NCBI RefSeq assembly: GCF_016811915.1
Contig: NZ_CP069127.1
Span: 4,498,001-4,562,000 of the forward strand
DNA from: Brevibacillus choshinensis
GTDB taxonomy: Bacteria > Bacillota > Bacilli > Brevibacillales > Brevibacillaceae
DNA: 64,000 nucleotides
Reading direction: 5' to 3'
Shown here: positions 16,930 through 24,733 of the stretch, one piece after another
Position numbering within the stretch: the first letter of the stretch is position 1
Layout: each line of letters begins with the position of its first letter
Translations under genes and position numbers: made by a program
Notes under the pieces: model-generated
Told to the model about the DNA's origin: nothing
Database searches by the model: none
Seen by the model: the letters and a program-made list of their open reading frames with translations, nothing else

Positions 16930-16997
16930 AAAATACTTGTGCAAATCAGCGAAATTCCCACTGCATCTTTTTTGAAATCAAGGGGTGAGAACGTAAG

Positions 16998-17027
16998 AAA
17001 AGAGGGTCCCATTTGGAACCCTCTTTT
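16998..17027. terminator. Bidirectional terminator between MFS and SASP genes
   Basis: AAAAGAGGGT.CC...GG.ACCCTCTTTT is a symmetric hairpin with A/T tracts at both ends between convergent genes. Confidence 0.8.
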
Positions 17028-17029
17028 GC

Positions 17030-17245
17030 TTAGATGCGGAAGCCGCCGCCGGAGAGCTGTTGCTCCGCGAAGGTCACCAGACGCTTGGTGATTTCTCCTC
17101 CTACGGAACCGTTTTGACGGGAGGTCGTGTCCGGTCCGAGGATGACTCCAAATTCTGCAGCGATTTCGTACTTCATTTGATCGAGCGCTTGAGATGCTTG
17201 CGGAACGAGCTTTTGGTTGCTATTGCGATTGCCTGTGTTGAACAT
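17030..17245 (-). CDS. Alpha/beta-type small acid-soluble spore protein
   Basis: This 71-residue protein rich in Asn and Gln contains KYEIAAEFGV, the cleavage region for the GPR germination protease, and the DNA-binding C-terminal block NGSVGGEITKRLV. It coats and protects DNA in the spore core. ATG at 17245 follows GGAGGG. A near-consensus sigma-G promoter lies 31 bp upstream, so expression in the forespore is expected. Confidence 0.95.
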   Translation of the reverse strand: MFNTGNRNSNQKLVPQASQALDQMKYEIAAEFGVILGPDTTSRQNGSVGGEITKRLVTFAEQQLSGGGFRI

Positions 17246-17275
17246 TCGTGATCCCTCCATTCGTTGTTGTGGGCT

Positions 17276-17306
17276 TATTATGCACCCGTTTCCGTGGCAA
17301 TATTTA
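17276..17306 (-). promoter_or_regulatory. Sigma-G-like promoter of the SASP gene
   Basis: On the minus strand TAAATA (consensus TGAATA) is separated by 18 bp from CATAATA (consensus CATACTA), 31 bp before the SASP start. This agrees with the forespore timing known for SASP genes. Confidence 0.65.
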
Positions 17307-17337
17307 CGCCGAATAGAGATCCCTTAACTTACCAATT

Positions 17338-18393
17338 TCAGAGCAAGCCTTTCACAAAAGGCTCCTCCAGCTTGCTGATCATCTGCTTCTGCTTTTCTGC
17401 CAGATTGACCTGTATCGATTCCTTGTATTCTATCGCGAATTTCACGCGGGACAGGATGCGTTGGGCAAGGCCCTGTTCATCAGTTGGCACCGTAAGTTCA
17501 GGCAGCTGCAGCGAGTGGGTGAAGTCCAGGCATTTGAAGCGGTACGCCAAGCAGACGAAAGGAATACCGCAAGCAGCACTGAGTACGTTGGCATGCAGCT
17601 TGAAGTTGATCGTCGCCTCCATCTCCTGGATGCGGCGCATCATCTCTGCATGTCCGTGCACTTCCAGATCAAGAGTAACCTGCCCGGGTCTTCCGATCTT
17701 TTGGCAGAGTCGCTTGTTTGCATCCCGATCCGGTCCCCACATGGTGAAAAGATAAAGCTGATAGCCATCATCCACCAGTTGTCGCGCCACTTTCGCCAAA
17801 GCATCCTCGACAGCAGCCTCGTTTTTCCCGTAAATGCGGTTGTACGATGTTCCCCAGTTGATCCCAACCACCTTTTGTCCATTCTCTGTTTTCCTGTTGC
17901 CGGCTGCAGGTGGGAGCAGCAGCATGCCCGGATCACCACTGATCGATAGGCAGTTGCCGACGCCCGCTTCCTGCAGATATTGATGAGTCAGCGGCCCACG
18001 CACCCCAAAAAACACAGCGTGCTGCCCGATTTCTCGCAGCATTTGCCGCATCTTCTCACTTTCTCCGAAGCGTGCATCCAAAAGTCTTCCTGCTGCGTCC
18101 AGCTGCGCCGGCATTTGCGTATCGTATCCGCTCCCCCAGATCACCAGTCGCTTCCGTTGAAGGACTGCCCGATGCGCGACATCCACGTAGCCGGGAACGA
18201 GCAGGGAACCACCGCCAAGGACGATCGTATCGTACGGGCCGAGGTCTGCGAGATCGACACCGGGCAAAGAAGGAACCACCTGCACCTGCTGTGCATCCAG
18301 ATGCTTGTGCGACAGCTGTTCAAATACCCGCCACATCAGCTCGTCACCCAGATTGTTAAACCCGATCCAGCCCACGTACAAGACCTTTCTCAT
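17338..18393 (-). CDS. Polysaccharide pyruvyltransferase family protein, CsaB-like
   Basis: This 351-residue protein has the family N-terminus VGWIGFNNLGDELM and a central VLGGGSLLVPGY, then GVRGPLTHQYL and a C-terminal GIPFVCLAYRFKCLDF. Relatives ketalise pyruvate from PEP onto sugars of cell-wall polymers, which in Bacillales anchors S-layer proteins. It is the last gene of a six-gene operon and overlaps the upstream glycosyltransferase by four bases. Whether it modifies spore or vegetative wall glycan is not shown by sequence. Confidence 0.82.
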   Translation of the reverse strand: MRKVLYVGWIGFNNLGDELMWRVFEQLSHKHLDAQQVQVVPSLPGVDLADLGPYDTIVLGGGSLLVPGYVDVAHRAVLQRKRLVIWGSGYDTQMPAQLDAAGRLLDARFGESEKMRQMLREIGQHAVFFGVRGPLTHQYLQEAGVGNCLSISGDPGMLLLPPAAGNRKTENGQKVVGINWGTSYNRIYGKNEAAVEDALAKVARQLVDDGYQLYLFTMWGPDRDANKRLCQKIGRPGQVTLDLEVHGHAEMMRRIQEMEATINFKLHANVLSAACGIPFVCLAYRFKCLDFTHSLQLPELTVPTDEQGLAQRILSRVKFAIEYKESIQVNLAEKQKQMISKLEEPFVKGLL

Positions 18394-19523
18394 TGTGACA
18401 CTCCCCCCTCCTTGCTGGTTATCACACGTTCGAACAGGTCGAGAATTTCCTGACCCTTTTGAAAAATGTCAAACTGGGACGAAACCCACGCTCGCCCCTG
18501 CTCCCCGATCTTACTCAGTGCTCCACGGTCGGCAAGGGCTCTTTTCAACGCTTCTGCAATCAACGCAGGGGACGGCTTTTCAATCGAATCATGATCGCCG
18601 AAATAGTAATCCCAGGCCATGGCGTAGAGTTCGGGTGTGATCAGGCCCACGTACCCGTGATTCCCAATCGCGAGCAAGGGTTTGCCGCAAGCCATCGCCT
18701 CCAGCGCCACGCGTCCCGTACCAATCACGAGGTCGCTCCTCCTGTAGTACGGCTTGACGTCTGTTTGCTCGCCGACGATGTGGACGTAGGTGGAACCCTT
18801 CATCTTGTTGAGGTTCCGGGCCAATTCCTGCACATGATGAGCCTGTGCCCCCGTTCCGACCACGACGATGTGCAAGTCTTCCGGTTCGGTCAACGTCTTC
18901 GTCGCACGCAGCACCATGTTGCAGACGGAGGCTTTCTGCCAAGCTAATCTGCTGACGTAGGTGACGACGGTCGCATGTTCGGGCAAATCAGGCAAAACCT
19001 GTGGCTTGTAAGCTTCGCCTGGTTCAGGTCCGAACTCTTCCGGATCAATCCCATTTGAAATGACTGTCGAGGCAATTCCGTAAGCCCGCCAATAACGCTC
19101 GACCGGTTTGCTCACACTGATGACTGCATCGCTCAGTTGTGCCAGCTCGGTCGCCTCTTCTCGCGGATAGTAGGTTCCATGCATGGTAAACACAACGGGG
19201 ATGCCCAATTCTCTGGCTGCTGATGCAGCAATGATTCCCGACGGTGTCATATGAACGTGTACAATGGTGATGCCTTGCTGCTTCATGATCTGACTGTAGG
19301 CATCGTACAAAAACTTCTTGCGCTCGGGGAGTGGGACTCCTTTCGACTCCACGAGATGAATCTGAAAGCCTGCTTTGACAAACTCCTGATGGATTGGACC
19401 GTCCGCCCCTGCGTAAAACAGTCGGGCTCCACAGGCTAAAAACGGCTTGCTGATGCTAAGAACATGCGTCTCCGTCCCGCCTGTGCCCATGCTGTCCAGA
19501 ACCATCAATATGCGGCTTGTCAC
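18390..19523 (-). CDS. Glycosyltransferase family 4 (GT-B fold)
   Basis: This 377-residue retaining glycosyltransferase has an N-terminal LDSMGTGGTETHV acceptor loop and a C-terminal donor site GRVALEAMACGKPLLAIG. It would add a sugar from a nucleotide donor to a growing glycan at the cytoplasmic face of the membrane. It begins two bases after the preceding gene's stop and overlaps the next gene, so it is tightly coupled in the operon. Confidence 0.88.
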   Translation of the reverse strand: MTSRILMVLDSMGTGGTETHVLSISKPFLACGARLFYAGADGPIHQEFVKAGFQIHLVESKGVPLPERKKFLYDAYSQIMKQQGITIVHVHMTPSGIIAASAARELGIPVVFTMHGTYYPREEATELAQLSDAVISVSKPVERYWRAYGIASTVISNGIDPEEFGPEPGEAYKPQVLPDLPEHATVVTYVSRLAWQKASVCNMVLRATKTLTEPEDLHIVVVGTGAQAHHVQELARNLNKMKGSTYVHIVGEQTDVKPYYRRSDLVIGTGRVALEAMACGKPLLAIGNHGYVGLITPELYAMAWDYYFGDHDSIEKPSPALIAEALKRALADRGALSKIGEQGRAWVSSQFDIFQKGQEILDLFERVITSKEGGVSQ

Positions 19524-19525
19524 GT

Positions 19526-20254
19526 TTATTCCTCCTTTCTGCGGTAATATTTGGTCGAGCGTTGATTGGCGTGAAGACGGTAGTAATACAGCGCCTCCGG
19601 AATGTTCTCGATCCTGGCTCTCGCGTTCAGGCTCTTCGCGATGAATTCGTAATCTTCCGCACCCTTGATCCGTCTGGTAGGCCCGCCGATCTGATCAAAC
19701 AGGCGTCCTCTGAACACGATGGTTCCGTGACAAACGCAGTGTCCACCGTTTCCGTATACTTTTTTGATTTCGTCTCCGTATTTGATCCACGTAGACAATT
19801 CCCGCTTGGTCGGCATCTCGGAAGGGAAGGCATAATAATTCGTTCCCACGAGCTCGATATCCGGATTCTGCTGTAAAAACTTGATCTGACGCTCCAGCCT
19901 GAGCGCATGGGAATAGTCATCTGAATCCTGCACCGCAATGAATTCTCCCCGCGCCAGATAAAACCCGACATTGATCGCACCGGAAAAGCCAACATTTCTC
20001 GGCAGCACATGGACGATCACCTGATTTTCGGCCAATGACGCCTGATGCCGCCTGATCCACTCATTGATGATCAGGACGGAATCGTCGGTCGACGCGTCAT
20101 CGACGATAATCAGTTCCCACTTTTGATAGGTCTGCAACAGAATGCTGTCGAGACATTCCCGTAAATAGTCAGCGCGGTTGTAGTTGGTGATGACCACGCT
20201 CACCAAATTCTTCACACGTTCCATCTCCATAGAATTTTCACTCCATTTTCTCAT
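19526..20254 (-). CDS. Glycosyltransferase family 2
   Basis: This 242-residue GT-A enzyme has VSVVITNYNRADYL at the start, DDASTDDS for nucleotide binding, and the metal-binding DSDD (VQDSDDYSH) near residue 110. The gene overlaps the upstream one by ATGA. It belongs to the six-gene glycan operon. The donor sugar is not predictable. Confidence 0.9.
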   Translation of the reverse strand: MRKWSENSMEMERVKNLVSVVITNYNRADYLRECLDSILLQTYQKWELIIVDDASTDDSVLIINEWIRRHQASLAENQVIVHVLPRNVGFSGAINVGFYLARGEFIAVQDSDDYSHALRLERQIKFLQQNPDIELVGTNYYAFPSEMPTKRELSTWIKYGDEIKKVYGNGGHCVCHGTIVFRGRLFDQIGGPTRRIKGAEDYEFIAKSLNARARIENIPEALYYYRLHANQRSTKYYRRKEE

Positions 20255-21795
20255 CGTTCTTTCGCAAATCCGCCCCTCTCTGCCAATAGTTGAAACGCTT
20301 CGATGTGATCCCCTACAATCTGACAGGCGGCAGGCGATCTGCCGAATGGGGCGAGATGCTTTTCCGGCCGAAGCCGATTCATCCCAAAACTGTCTACCTG
20401 ATGCACTTGATTAATCGTCAATCCTGCCAGCATGGCTGCCATTTGCGCTTTCGGTGGACAAGCAAGCAGCGTCCATCCGAGCGGGGCAAACGACTCCCGG
20501 CGCAGGGCGAATGGCACGACGAGCATGGAGGCAATGTCCAGATCTTTGCGGTTGGCTGCCAGATTCAGGCCTTGTCTTGCCGCCACAACTACATTGTCCG
20601 TCCGTACTGCGGGCAGGAAATCGCGTTGATCATTGAGCGCGACGTCACAGCGAAGCTGACACGCGCGAACGAACGGATAGAGATCCATTGCCGGCACGAC
20701 GAAATCGGCATCCACAAACAGCAGGATATCGCCGCGGGCGAGACTGGCTCCCACGGCCCGACCCGTGTCCACCCCGAGCGGCTCAGGAAACTCCACGACA
20801 ACGGTCCCGTGCTGCTTTGCAATCTGTGCCGTCTGATCCTGCGATCCATTCACCACCACGATGATTTCGGACGGCTCGAGCTGCAGCACTTCTTTGATGA
20901 CTCGCCCCAGTGTGGCCGCTTCGTTGCATGCGGGAATGATGACGGACAAATGCTGCCCACCGTAGAGCTCCGTTTGACAAAGAGGCCAATTCCCTGACTG
21001 TTTCACAGGGAGCTGGCTTTCGTTGCCTTGGAGCCGGTTTAGGATATCCCATCTTCGTCCGCCATCTCCCATTCCTCCTCTAGAAGGCAGGAGGGAACAT
21101 ACATGTACTTGCTCCGCGATGACCGCCTGTTCCCAGGTGGATAGCTCGAACAGCCAAGTCGCTGACAGCTCTGGCGAAAAAGGCATGTCATCTTTCGCCG
21201 GCTCCATTGGCTGCACCCTCATGATGGCACCGCCTGACGCCAAATACCTGTGAGCCTCTCCCGGATAAGCGAGACGATCCGCTCCTATTTTTCTCAGGGC
21301 ATCTCGCGATAAGGCATGGGGCATCTCTAGCAGGCTGGCTTCCCTCAATTCCTTTCGACCATAGAGGTCATTGAGCATTCGTGCGAGGCTGTGGACAGGC
21401 TTTGCTCGTTTCATGCCTCTGCCCCTGCACACTTCCCGGGACAGCAACACCTCGACATTTTCGTACTGGATGGGAAAGAGAAAGCGTCGCAAGCTAGACT
21501 CCGGATAAAAGCAGTCCTCACCGAGAAACAGAAGTATGTCCCCTTTTGCCTGCTCTGCGCCGAGTGCCCGGCCTGCAAACAGATTTGCGGGTCCATCGAT
21601 GGAAACGACATGGCACCCGGACTTGGCGGATGCAGGCAGGAAATCCAGCAAATGAGCGGATACGGTCAAAATGATTTCCAGAGGCTGCAGCCGCAGGCAC
21701 TGAGCTATTTGTTGCTCTACATGCTTCGCCTGAAAGGTGGCGGGAATGATGATGGACAACGTTCGCGCACGCCGTTCCATCCTACCTGCTCTCAT
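20251..21795 (-). CDS. Tandem two-domain family 2 glycosyltransferase
   Basis: This 514-residue protein contains two GT-A-like halves. The second (from about residue 240) is complete: LSVIIPACNEAATL, VVNGSQDQT and the metal site FVDADFVVP. The first (about residues 10-170) repeats the same plan (LSIIIPATFQA, ILLFLGEDCFYP) but has GED in place of the DxD-type motif, so it may be inactive or bind donor differently. ATG at 21795 is taken because GTGAGGG lies upstream; ATG at 21780 is an alternative. It is the third gene of the operon, two bases after the small Sm-like gene. Confidence 0.83.
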   Translation of the reverse strand: MRAGRMERRARTLSIIIPATFQAKHVEQQIAQCLRLQPLEIILTVSAHLLDFLPASAKSGCHVVSIDGPANLFAGRALGAEQAKGDILLFLGEDCFYPESSLRRFLFPIQYENVEVLLSREVCRGRGMKRAKPVHSLARMLNDLYGRKELREASLLEMPHALSRDALRKIGADRLAYPGEAHRYLASGGAIMRVQPMEPAKDDMPFSPELSATWLFELSTWEQAVIAEQVHVCSLLPSRGGMGDGGRRWDILNRLQGNESQLPVKQSGNWPLCQTELYGGQHLSVIIPACNEAATLGRVIKEVLQLEPSEIIVVVNGSQDQTAQIAKQHGTVVVEFPEPLGVDTGRAVGASLARGDILLFVDADFVVPAMDLYPFVRACQLRCDVALNDQRDFLPAVRTDNVVVAARQGLNLAANRKDLDIASMLVVPFALRRESFAPLGWTLLACPPKAQMAAMLAGLTINQVHQVDSFGMNRLRPEKHLAPFGRSPAACQIVGDHIEAFQLLAERGGFAKER

Positions 21796-21797
21796 CG

Positions 21798-21995
21798 TCA
21801 GACGACCCTCACATAAGTGATGCGATCCAATTGGAAGGTGGTCGGCTGACCGCTCCCATACCCCGGCGCATCGGCAGCGAGGATCGTGGCCGTACTTTCC
21901 CCGACTCGGATCAACACTCCGGTTTCCACCTGCAGACCTGTAACAACCTCGATCGTCTCCCCCAGGAGAGACCGCAATTTTTCTTGGAAATCCAT
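21798..21995 (-). CDS. Small Sm-like barrel protein (65 aa)
   Basis: This 65-residue protein has an N-terminal amphipathic helix (FQEKLRSLLG) followed by alternating beta strands (ETIEVVTGLQ, TGVLIRVGES, FQLDRITYVRVV), the layout of an Sm-like small barrel. It resembles the DUF2642 group often linked to spore coats, though this match is from memory and tentative. AAAAGGAGGAGTTTAC precedes ATG. It is the second gene of the glycan operon and a probable paralogue of the gene before it. Confidence 0.7.
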   Translation of the reverse strand: MDFQEKLRSLLGETIEVVTGLQVETGVLIRVGESTATILAADAPGYGSGQPTTFQLDRITYVRVV

Positions 21996-22009
21996 GTAAA
22001 CTCCTCCTT

Positions 22010-22303
22010 TTACACTGTTTGAACAAAATTGATTTGACGAAACGGAATCACGACAATGGTGCCGCCTGACTCTTCGATCTGAGCATAATCGGCTCCGACC
22101 ACCTGCAAGACTCCCGCAACATTCCCTGCTTCCGTCCCCACTTCAACCGTTTGATTGAGATAGCGTAGCAACACTTGCCGGATTTCCGGCTCTTTCGGAC
22201 ATGTCTTCTCCTGTGGAGGGCTGGGTTTGACTTTCTCCCACAAAAGCCCCCTGAGTCCCTCAAAGTATGCTTTCAGCTCTTTTTCATTTACAATGAGCCA
22301 CAT
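22010..22303 (-). CDS. Small protein with C-terminal Sm-like barrel (97 aa)
   Basis: The first half (WLIVNEKELKAYFEGLRG) is helical. The second half (VLLRYLNQTVEVGTEAGN, then GVLQVVGADY and VVIPFRQINFV) repeats the strand pattern of the neighbouring 65-aa protein, so the two look like paralogues. ATG at 22303 follows AGGAGAGTGAAGAGA. It is the first gene of the operon that continues with three glycosyltransferases and a pyruvyltransferase. A spore-coat link is inference from the family resemblance and the adjacent SASP gene. I found no clear sporulation promoter upstream. Confidence 0.68.
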   Translation of the reverse strand: MWLIVNEKELKAYFEGLRGLLWEKVKPSPPQEKTCPKEPEIRQVLLRYLNQTVEVGTEAGNVAGVLQVVGADYAQIEESGGTIVVIPFRQINFVQTV

Positions 22304-22447
22304 TCTCTTCACTCTCCTTCTTTGTTTCCTATCCTTGTGGAATTTCTCCACTCGTACAAGGTATACGAGAAATGTCGAAGGTGACATAAGTCATTTGCGC
22401 ATTTTGCTCAGATTAGTTCAATTCCCGCATCCTTTTTGACCTGAAAA

Positions 22448-22472
22448 TGAAAAAAACTCGGCAATTGCCGAG
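22448..22472 (-). terminator. Terminator in the 22304-22648 gap
   Basis: The perfect palindrome CTCGGCAATTGCCGAG is followed by T7 on the minus strand and probably ends the hmoA-like transcript. The rest of the gap 22304-22648 holds the upstream region of the Sm-like operon and an AT-rich stretch in which I see no gene. Confidence 0.7.
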
Positions 22473-22648
22473 CTCATGGTTGTCCATCTTTCCGTTTTTC
22501 GGTCGTGCAGGCATGTCTTGCTTTCTCTTTCTTTCGAAAAAAAGGGACGGATGCACATTAAGAAGATTAACTTAGGATGAATTTATTTTTTGAAAAATTT
22601 ACCTTTTATTCAAAATAGAAACCTCTCAATCTGGGCAAAAGCTTAGAA

Positions 22649-22982
22649 TCACTTCTCGTTTTTCACCCCTTCGCGCACGGCTTTTATTTCGTAGGAGCCG
22701 ACCTCCGTATGGAGGATGTATTCCGGCTTTGGCTTTCCGAGATTCGCTTTATGACCAGCAATATGGGCTTCACTCTTTTCCCATTGCTTCCAATGCTTCT
22801 CCGTTTCCCAGCGGATCTGCACCACTACCTCTTCATCGCCTTGACGAACCTTCTTAACCATTACGGTAACATCAACCAGACCTACCTGCTCATCGAGGAC
22901 GCCAGCTTTGCTGAATCGTTCTACGACCTTGTCCGAGTGACCCTCTGCAACCGTAATCCTTCTCCATTGAACAAGAAGCCAT
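22649..22982 (-). pseudogene. HmoA/IsdG-like heme monooxygenase, frameshifted near its start
   Basis: From 22649 to about 22960 one frame encodes ITVAEGHSDKVVERFSKAG, VDVTVMVKKVRQGDEEVVV, WKQWEKSEAHIAGHK and a C-terminal EYILHTEVGSYEIKAV. This is the ABM-domain pattern of heme-degrading monooxygenases of about 108 residues. That frame has no start codon before GTAATG at 22861, mid-domain. A good start (ATG at 22982 after AAAGGGG) is in another frame, and removing one base between 22980 and 22957 would restore a 110-residue protein. It is a real lesion or a base-call error. The promoter carries a palindromic operator. Confidence 0.75.
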
Positions 22983-23068
22983 TATCCCCTTTGCTTCCTA
23001 CCGTTTGGATCGCTGTCGAATGGGGGCCATACTGCCATCCCCCATGTACCATCAAGTCTTACGAATCT

Positions 23069-23094
23069 AAATACGATATATCGTATTTTGTCAA
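23069..23094 (-). promoter_or_regulatory. Palindromic operator in the hmoA-like promoter
   Basis: A 20-bp perfect palindrome at 23069-23088 with core ATACGATATATCGTAT directly follows a consensus -35 TTGACA (minus strand, 23094-23089). It therefore fills the promoter spacer. This is a typical repressor-site position. The repressor is not known; the -10 is weak (around TTTAGA). Confidence 0.55.
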
Positions 23095-23150
23095 CGGGAT
23101 CATGTATTACCTTTGAAAAGAAGATTTTTTGCGAAAGTTATCTAAACCTC

Positions 23151-23181
23151 TTGTACCTTACGCAACGTCAGGTTTTATACT
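23151..23181 (+). promoter_or_regulatory. MerR-type promoter with 19-bp spacer
   Basis: TTGTAC and TATACT are separated by exactly 19 bp, the overlong spacing that MerR regulators correct by twisting DNA. The short inverted repeat ACCT/AGGT lies inside. It precedes the merR gene by 43 bp, which suggests autoregulation. Confidence 0.5.
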
Positions 23182-23224
23182 TAAGGAACCGGTACACTGC
23201 TAGCGCCAAAGAAAGGAGTGGATT

Positions 23225-23698
23225 ATGCAGAAGCATTGGAAAGTAGGGGATCTTTCCAAATTGACTGGACTTACGGTGCGAACCCTGCGGTATTACGACC
23301 AGATCGGCTTATTTTCGCCATCAGGGCATTCTGATTCCGGCCATCGATTGTATAACGAATCCGATATCAGACGGCTGCAAAAGATCTTGTCTTTGAAAGA
23401 TTTGGGGTTATCTCTGGAGGAAATTCAGAAAGTGATGAAGGGACATGCCTATACTTCATCTGAAATCGTGGGGATCCAGATTGAACGGGTCCGAAGAAAT
23501 ATAAAAATCCAACAGAAACTTCTGGCTGAACTGGAACGTGTGGCTGAACGGATGAACCAGCAGGAGCCGCTTTCCATTGACGCATTTCTTTCCTTGCTGG
23601 AATCGATGAAGATGAGCCACGAAAAACACATCATCAGACATCGGTTGAATTGGGAGGACCGTTTCGATCTGCTCGGCGATTTTTTACACGATGAGTGA
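23225..23698 (+). CDS. MerR-family transcriptional regulator
   Basis: This 157-residue regulator has the MerR DNA-binding block VGDLSKLTGLTVRTLRYYDQIGL (residues 6-28), a wing with GHRLYNESDIRRLQKI, and a dimerisation coiled coil at about 80-115. The short C-terminal tail lacks metal-binding cysteines, so it is probably of the drug- or ligand-sensing type. AGAAAGGAGTGG precedes ATG. Its end lies 32 bp before the AHSA1-domain gene, forming a two-gene operon. Confidence 0.9.
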   Translation: MQKHWKVGDLSKLTGLTVRTLRYYDQIGLFSPSGHSDSGHRLYNESDIRRLQKILSLKDLGLSLEEIQKVMKGHAYTSSEIVGIQIERVRRNIKIQQKLLAELERVAERMNQQEPLSIDAFLSLLESMKMSHEKHIIRHRLNWEDRFDLLGDFLHDE

Positions 23699-23730
23699 CT
23701 GAAATTCTGTTCGCTAAAGGAGGATGTATG

Positions 23731-24603
23731 ATGAAACAACGCTTTACGAGCCACTCTACATTCAAATTGGAGCGCATGTACCGCGCCTCTCTGGAACGCG
23801 TGTTTGCGGCATGGTCGGAGCGCAGTGCCAAAGCCCGTTGGTTTCAACCCGCAGAAGAATTCGAATTCCGGGTTGGCGGGCGAGAATTTAGCCGGGGAGG
23901 TCCTCCGGGCGGGCCCGTCTATACCTTTGAAGCATATTACCAGGAAATCGTGCCCCAGGAACGCATTGTATATACGTACTCTCTAGACCAAGATGAAATC
24001 CGGATATCTGTATCGATCGTAACCGTCGAATTTATCCCGACCCTCGATGGCATCAAACTCATTTTTACGGAACAGGGAACGTTTATCGACGGCCACGACA
24101 CGCCTGAGCAACGTGAGCAGGGTACGAAGGAAATGCTGGAGCAGCTCGAAAAATCTCTTGGGGAAGGGACAGCAGACAATCTCGAGATCTTGACTCAACG
24201 GGTCTTCGACACACCTCGAAATCTGGTATATCAAGCATGGACCCAGCCTGAGCTGCTCGCCCAGTGGTGGGGACCCACCGGATTCACGAATACGTTCCAC
24301 ACTTTCGATTTACGACCTGGAGGCATCTGGGAGTTTACGATGCATGGTCCAAACGGTGCCGCCTATCCGAACCGAAGCGTTTTCCGTAAAATCAGTCCCG
24401 AATGCATAGAGCTTCGGCACGACTCCAAACCTCACTTTATTCTTACTGCGATGTTTGACGAGGTTGACGGTGGGACGAAGCTGACTTTCCGGCAGACTTT
24501 CGAAACAGAAGTGGAATATAACAAGCTGAAACCTATTTGCGAAGAAGCAAACGAACAAAATTTGGACAGACTGGGTGCGCTTCTGAAAAAGCTATCTGAA
24601 TAA
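23731..24603 (+). CDS. Tandem AHSA1/SRPBCC-domain protein
   Basis: This 290-residue protein consists of two SRPBCC domains. Domain 1 (about residues 8-140) has RASLERVFAAWSERSAKARWFQP and ends with WRE-like helix residues TPEQREQGTKEMLEQLEK. Domain 2 (about 150-285) has FDTPRNLVYQAWTQPELLAQWWGP and ends KLKPICEEANEQNLDRL. Such domains bind hydrophobic ligands in a cavity. AAAGGAGG lies seven bases before the second of two adjacent ATG codons, so 23731 is taken; 23728 is equally possible. It follows merR and may sense or bind the same ligand. Confidence 0.82.
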   Translation: MKQRFTSHSTFKLERMYRASLERVFAAWSERSAKARWFQPAEEFEFRVGGREFSRGGPPGGPVYTFEAYYQEIVPQERIVYTYSLDQDEIRISVSIVTVEFIPTLDGIKLIFTEQGTFIDGHDTPEQREQGTKEMLEQLEKSLGEGTADNLEILTQRVFDTPRNLVYQAWTQPELLAQWWGPTGFTNTFHTFDLRPGGIWEFTMHGPNGAAYPNRSVFRKISPECIELRHDSKPHFILTAMFDEVDGGTKLTFRQTFETEVEYNKLKPICEEANEQNLDRLGALLKKLSE

Positions 24604-24733
24604 CTCTTCCCGTGAAACAGGTGCCCAGCCTTGTATGTTTCATGCGTAACTGGTCAGGGGCAGCGTCCAAAGCTGCCCTCGGCTATTGGAAAAACCTTTC
24701 CTGGGCATTCTGTGTACAGAACTCTCTCCGTTT

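Noticed and set aside
22304..22400. Sigma-E or sigma-K promoter for the Sm-like/glycosyltransferase operon
   Set aside because: TATACCTT resembles a sigma-E -10 but no -35 at the right distance is present.
22418..22522. Short minus-strand frame starting MPARPKNGKM in the gap after the hmoA-like gene
   Set aside because: It reads straight through a perfect terminator hairpin and has a poor ribosome site, so it is unlikely to be a gene.
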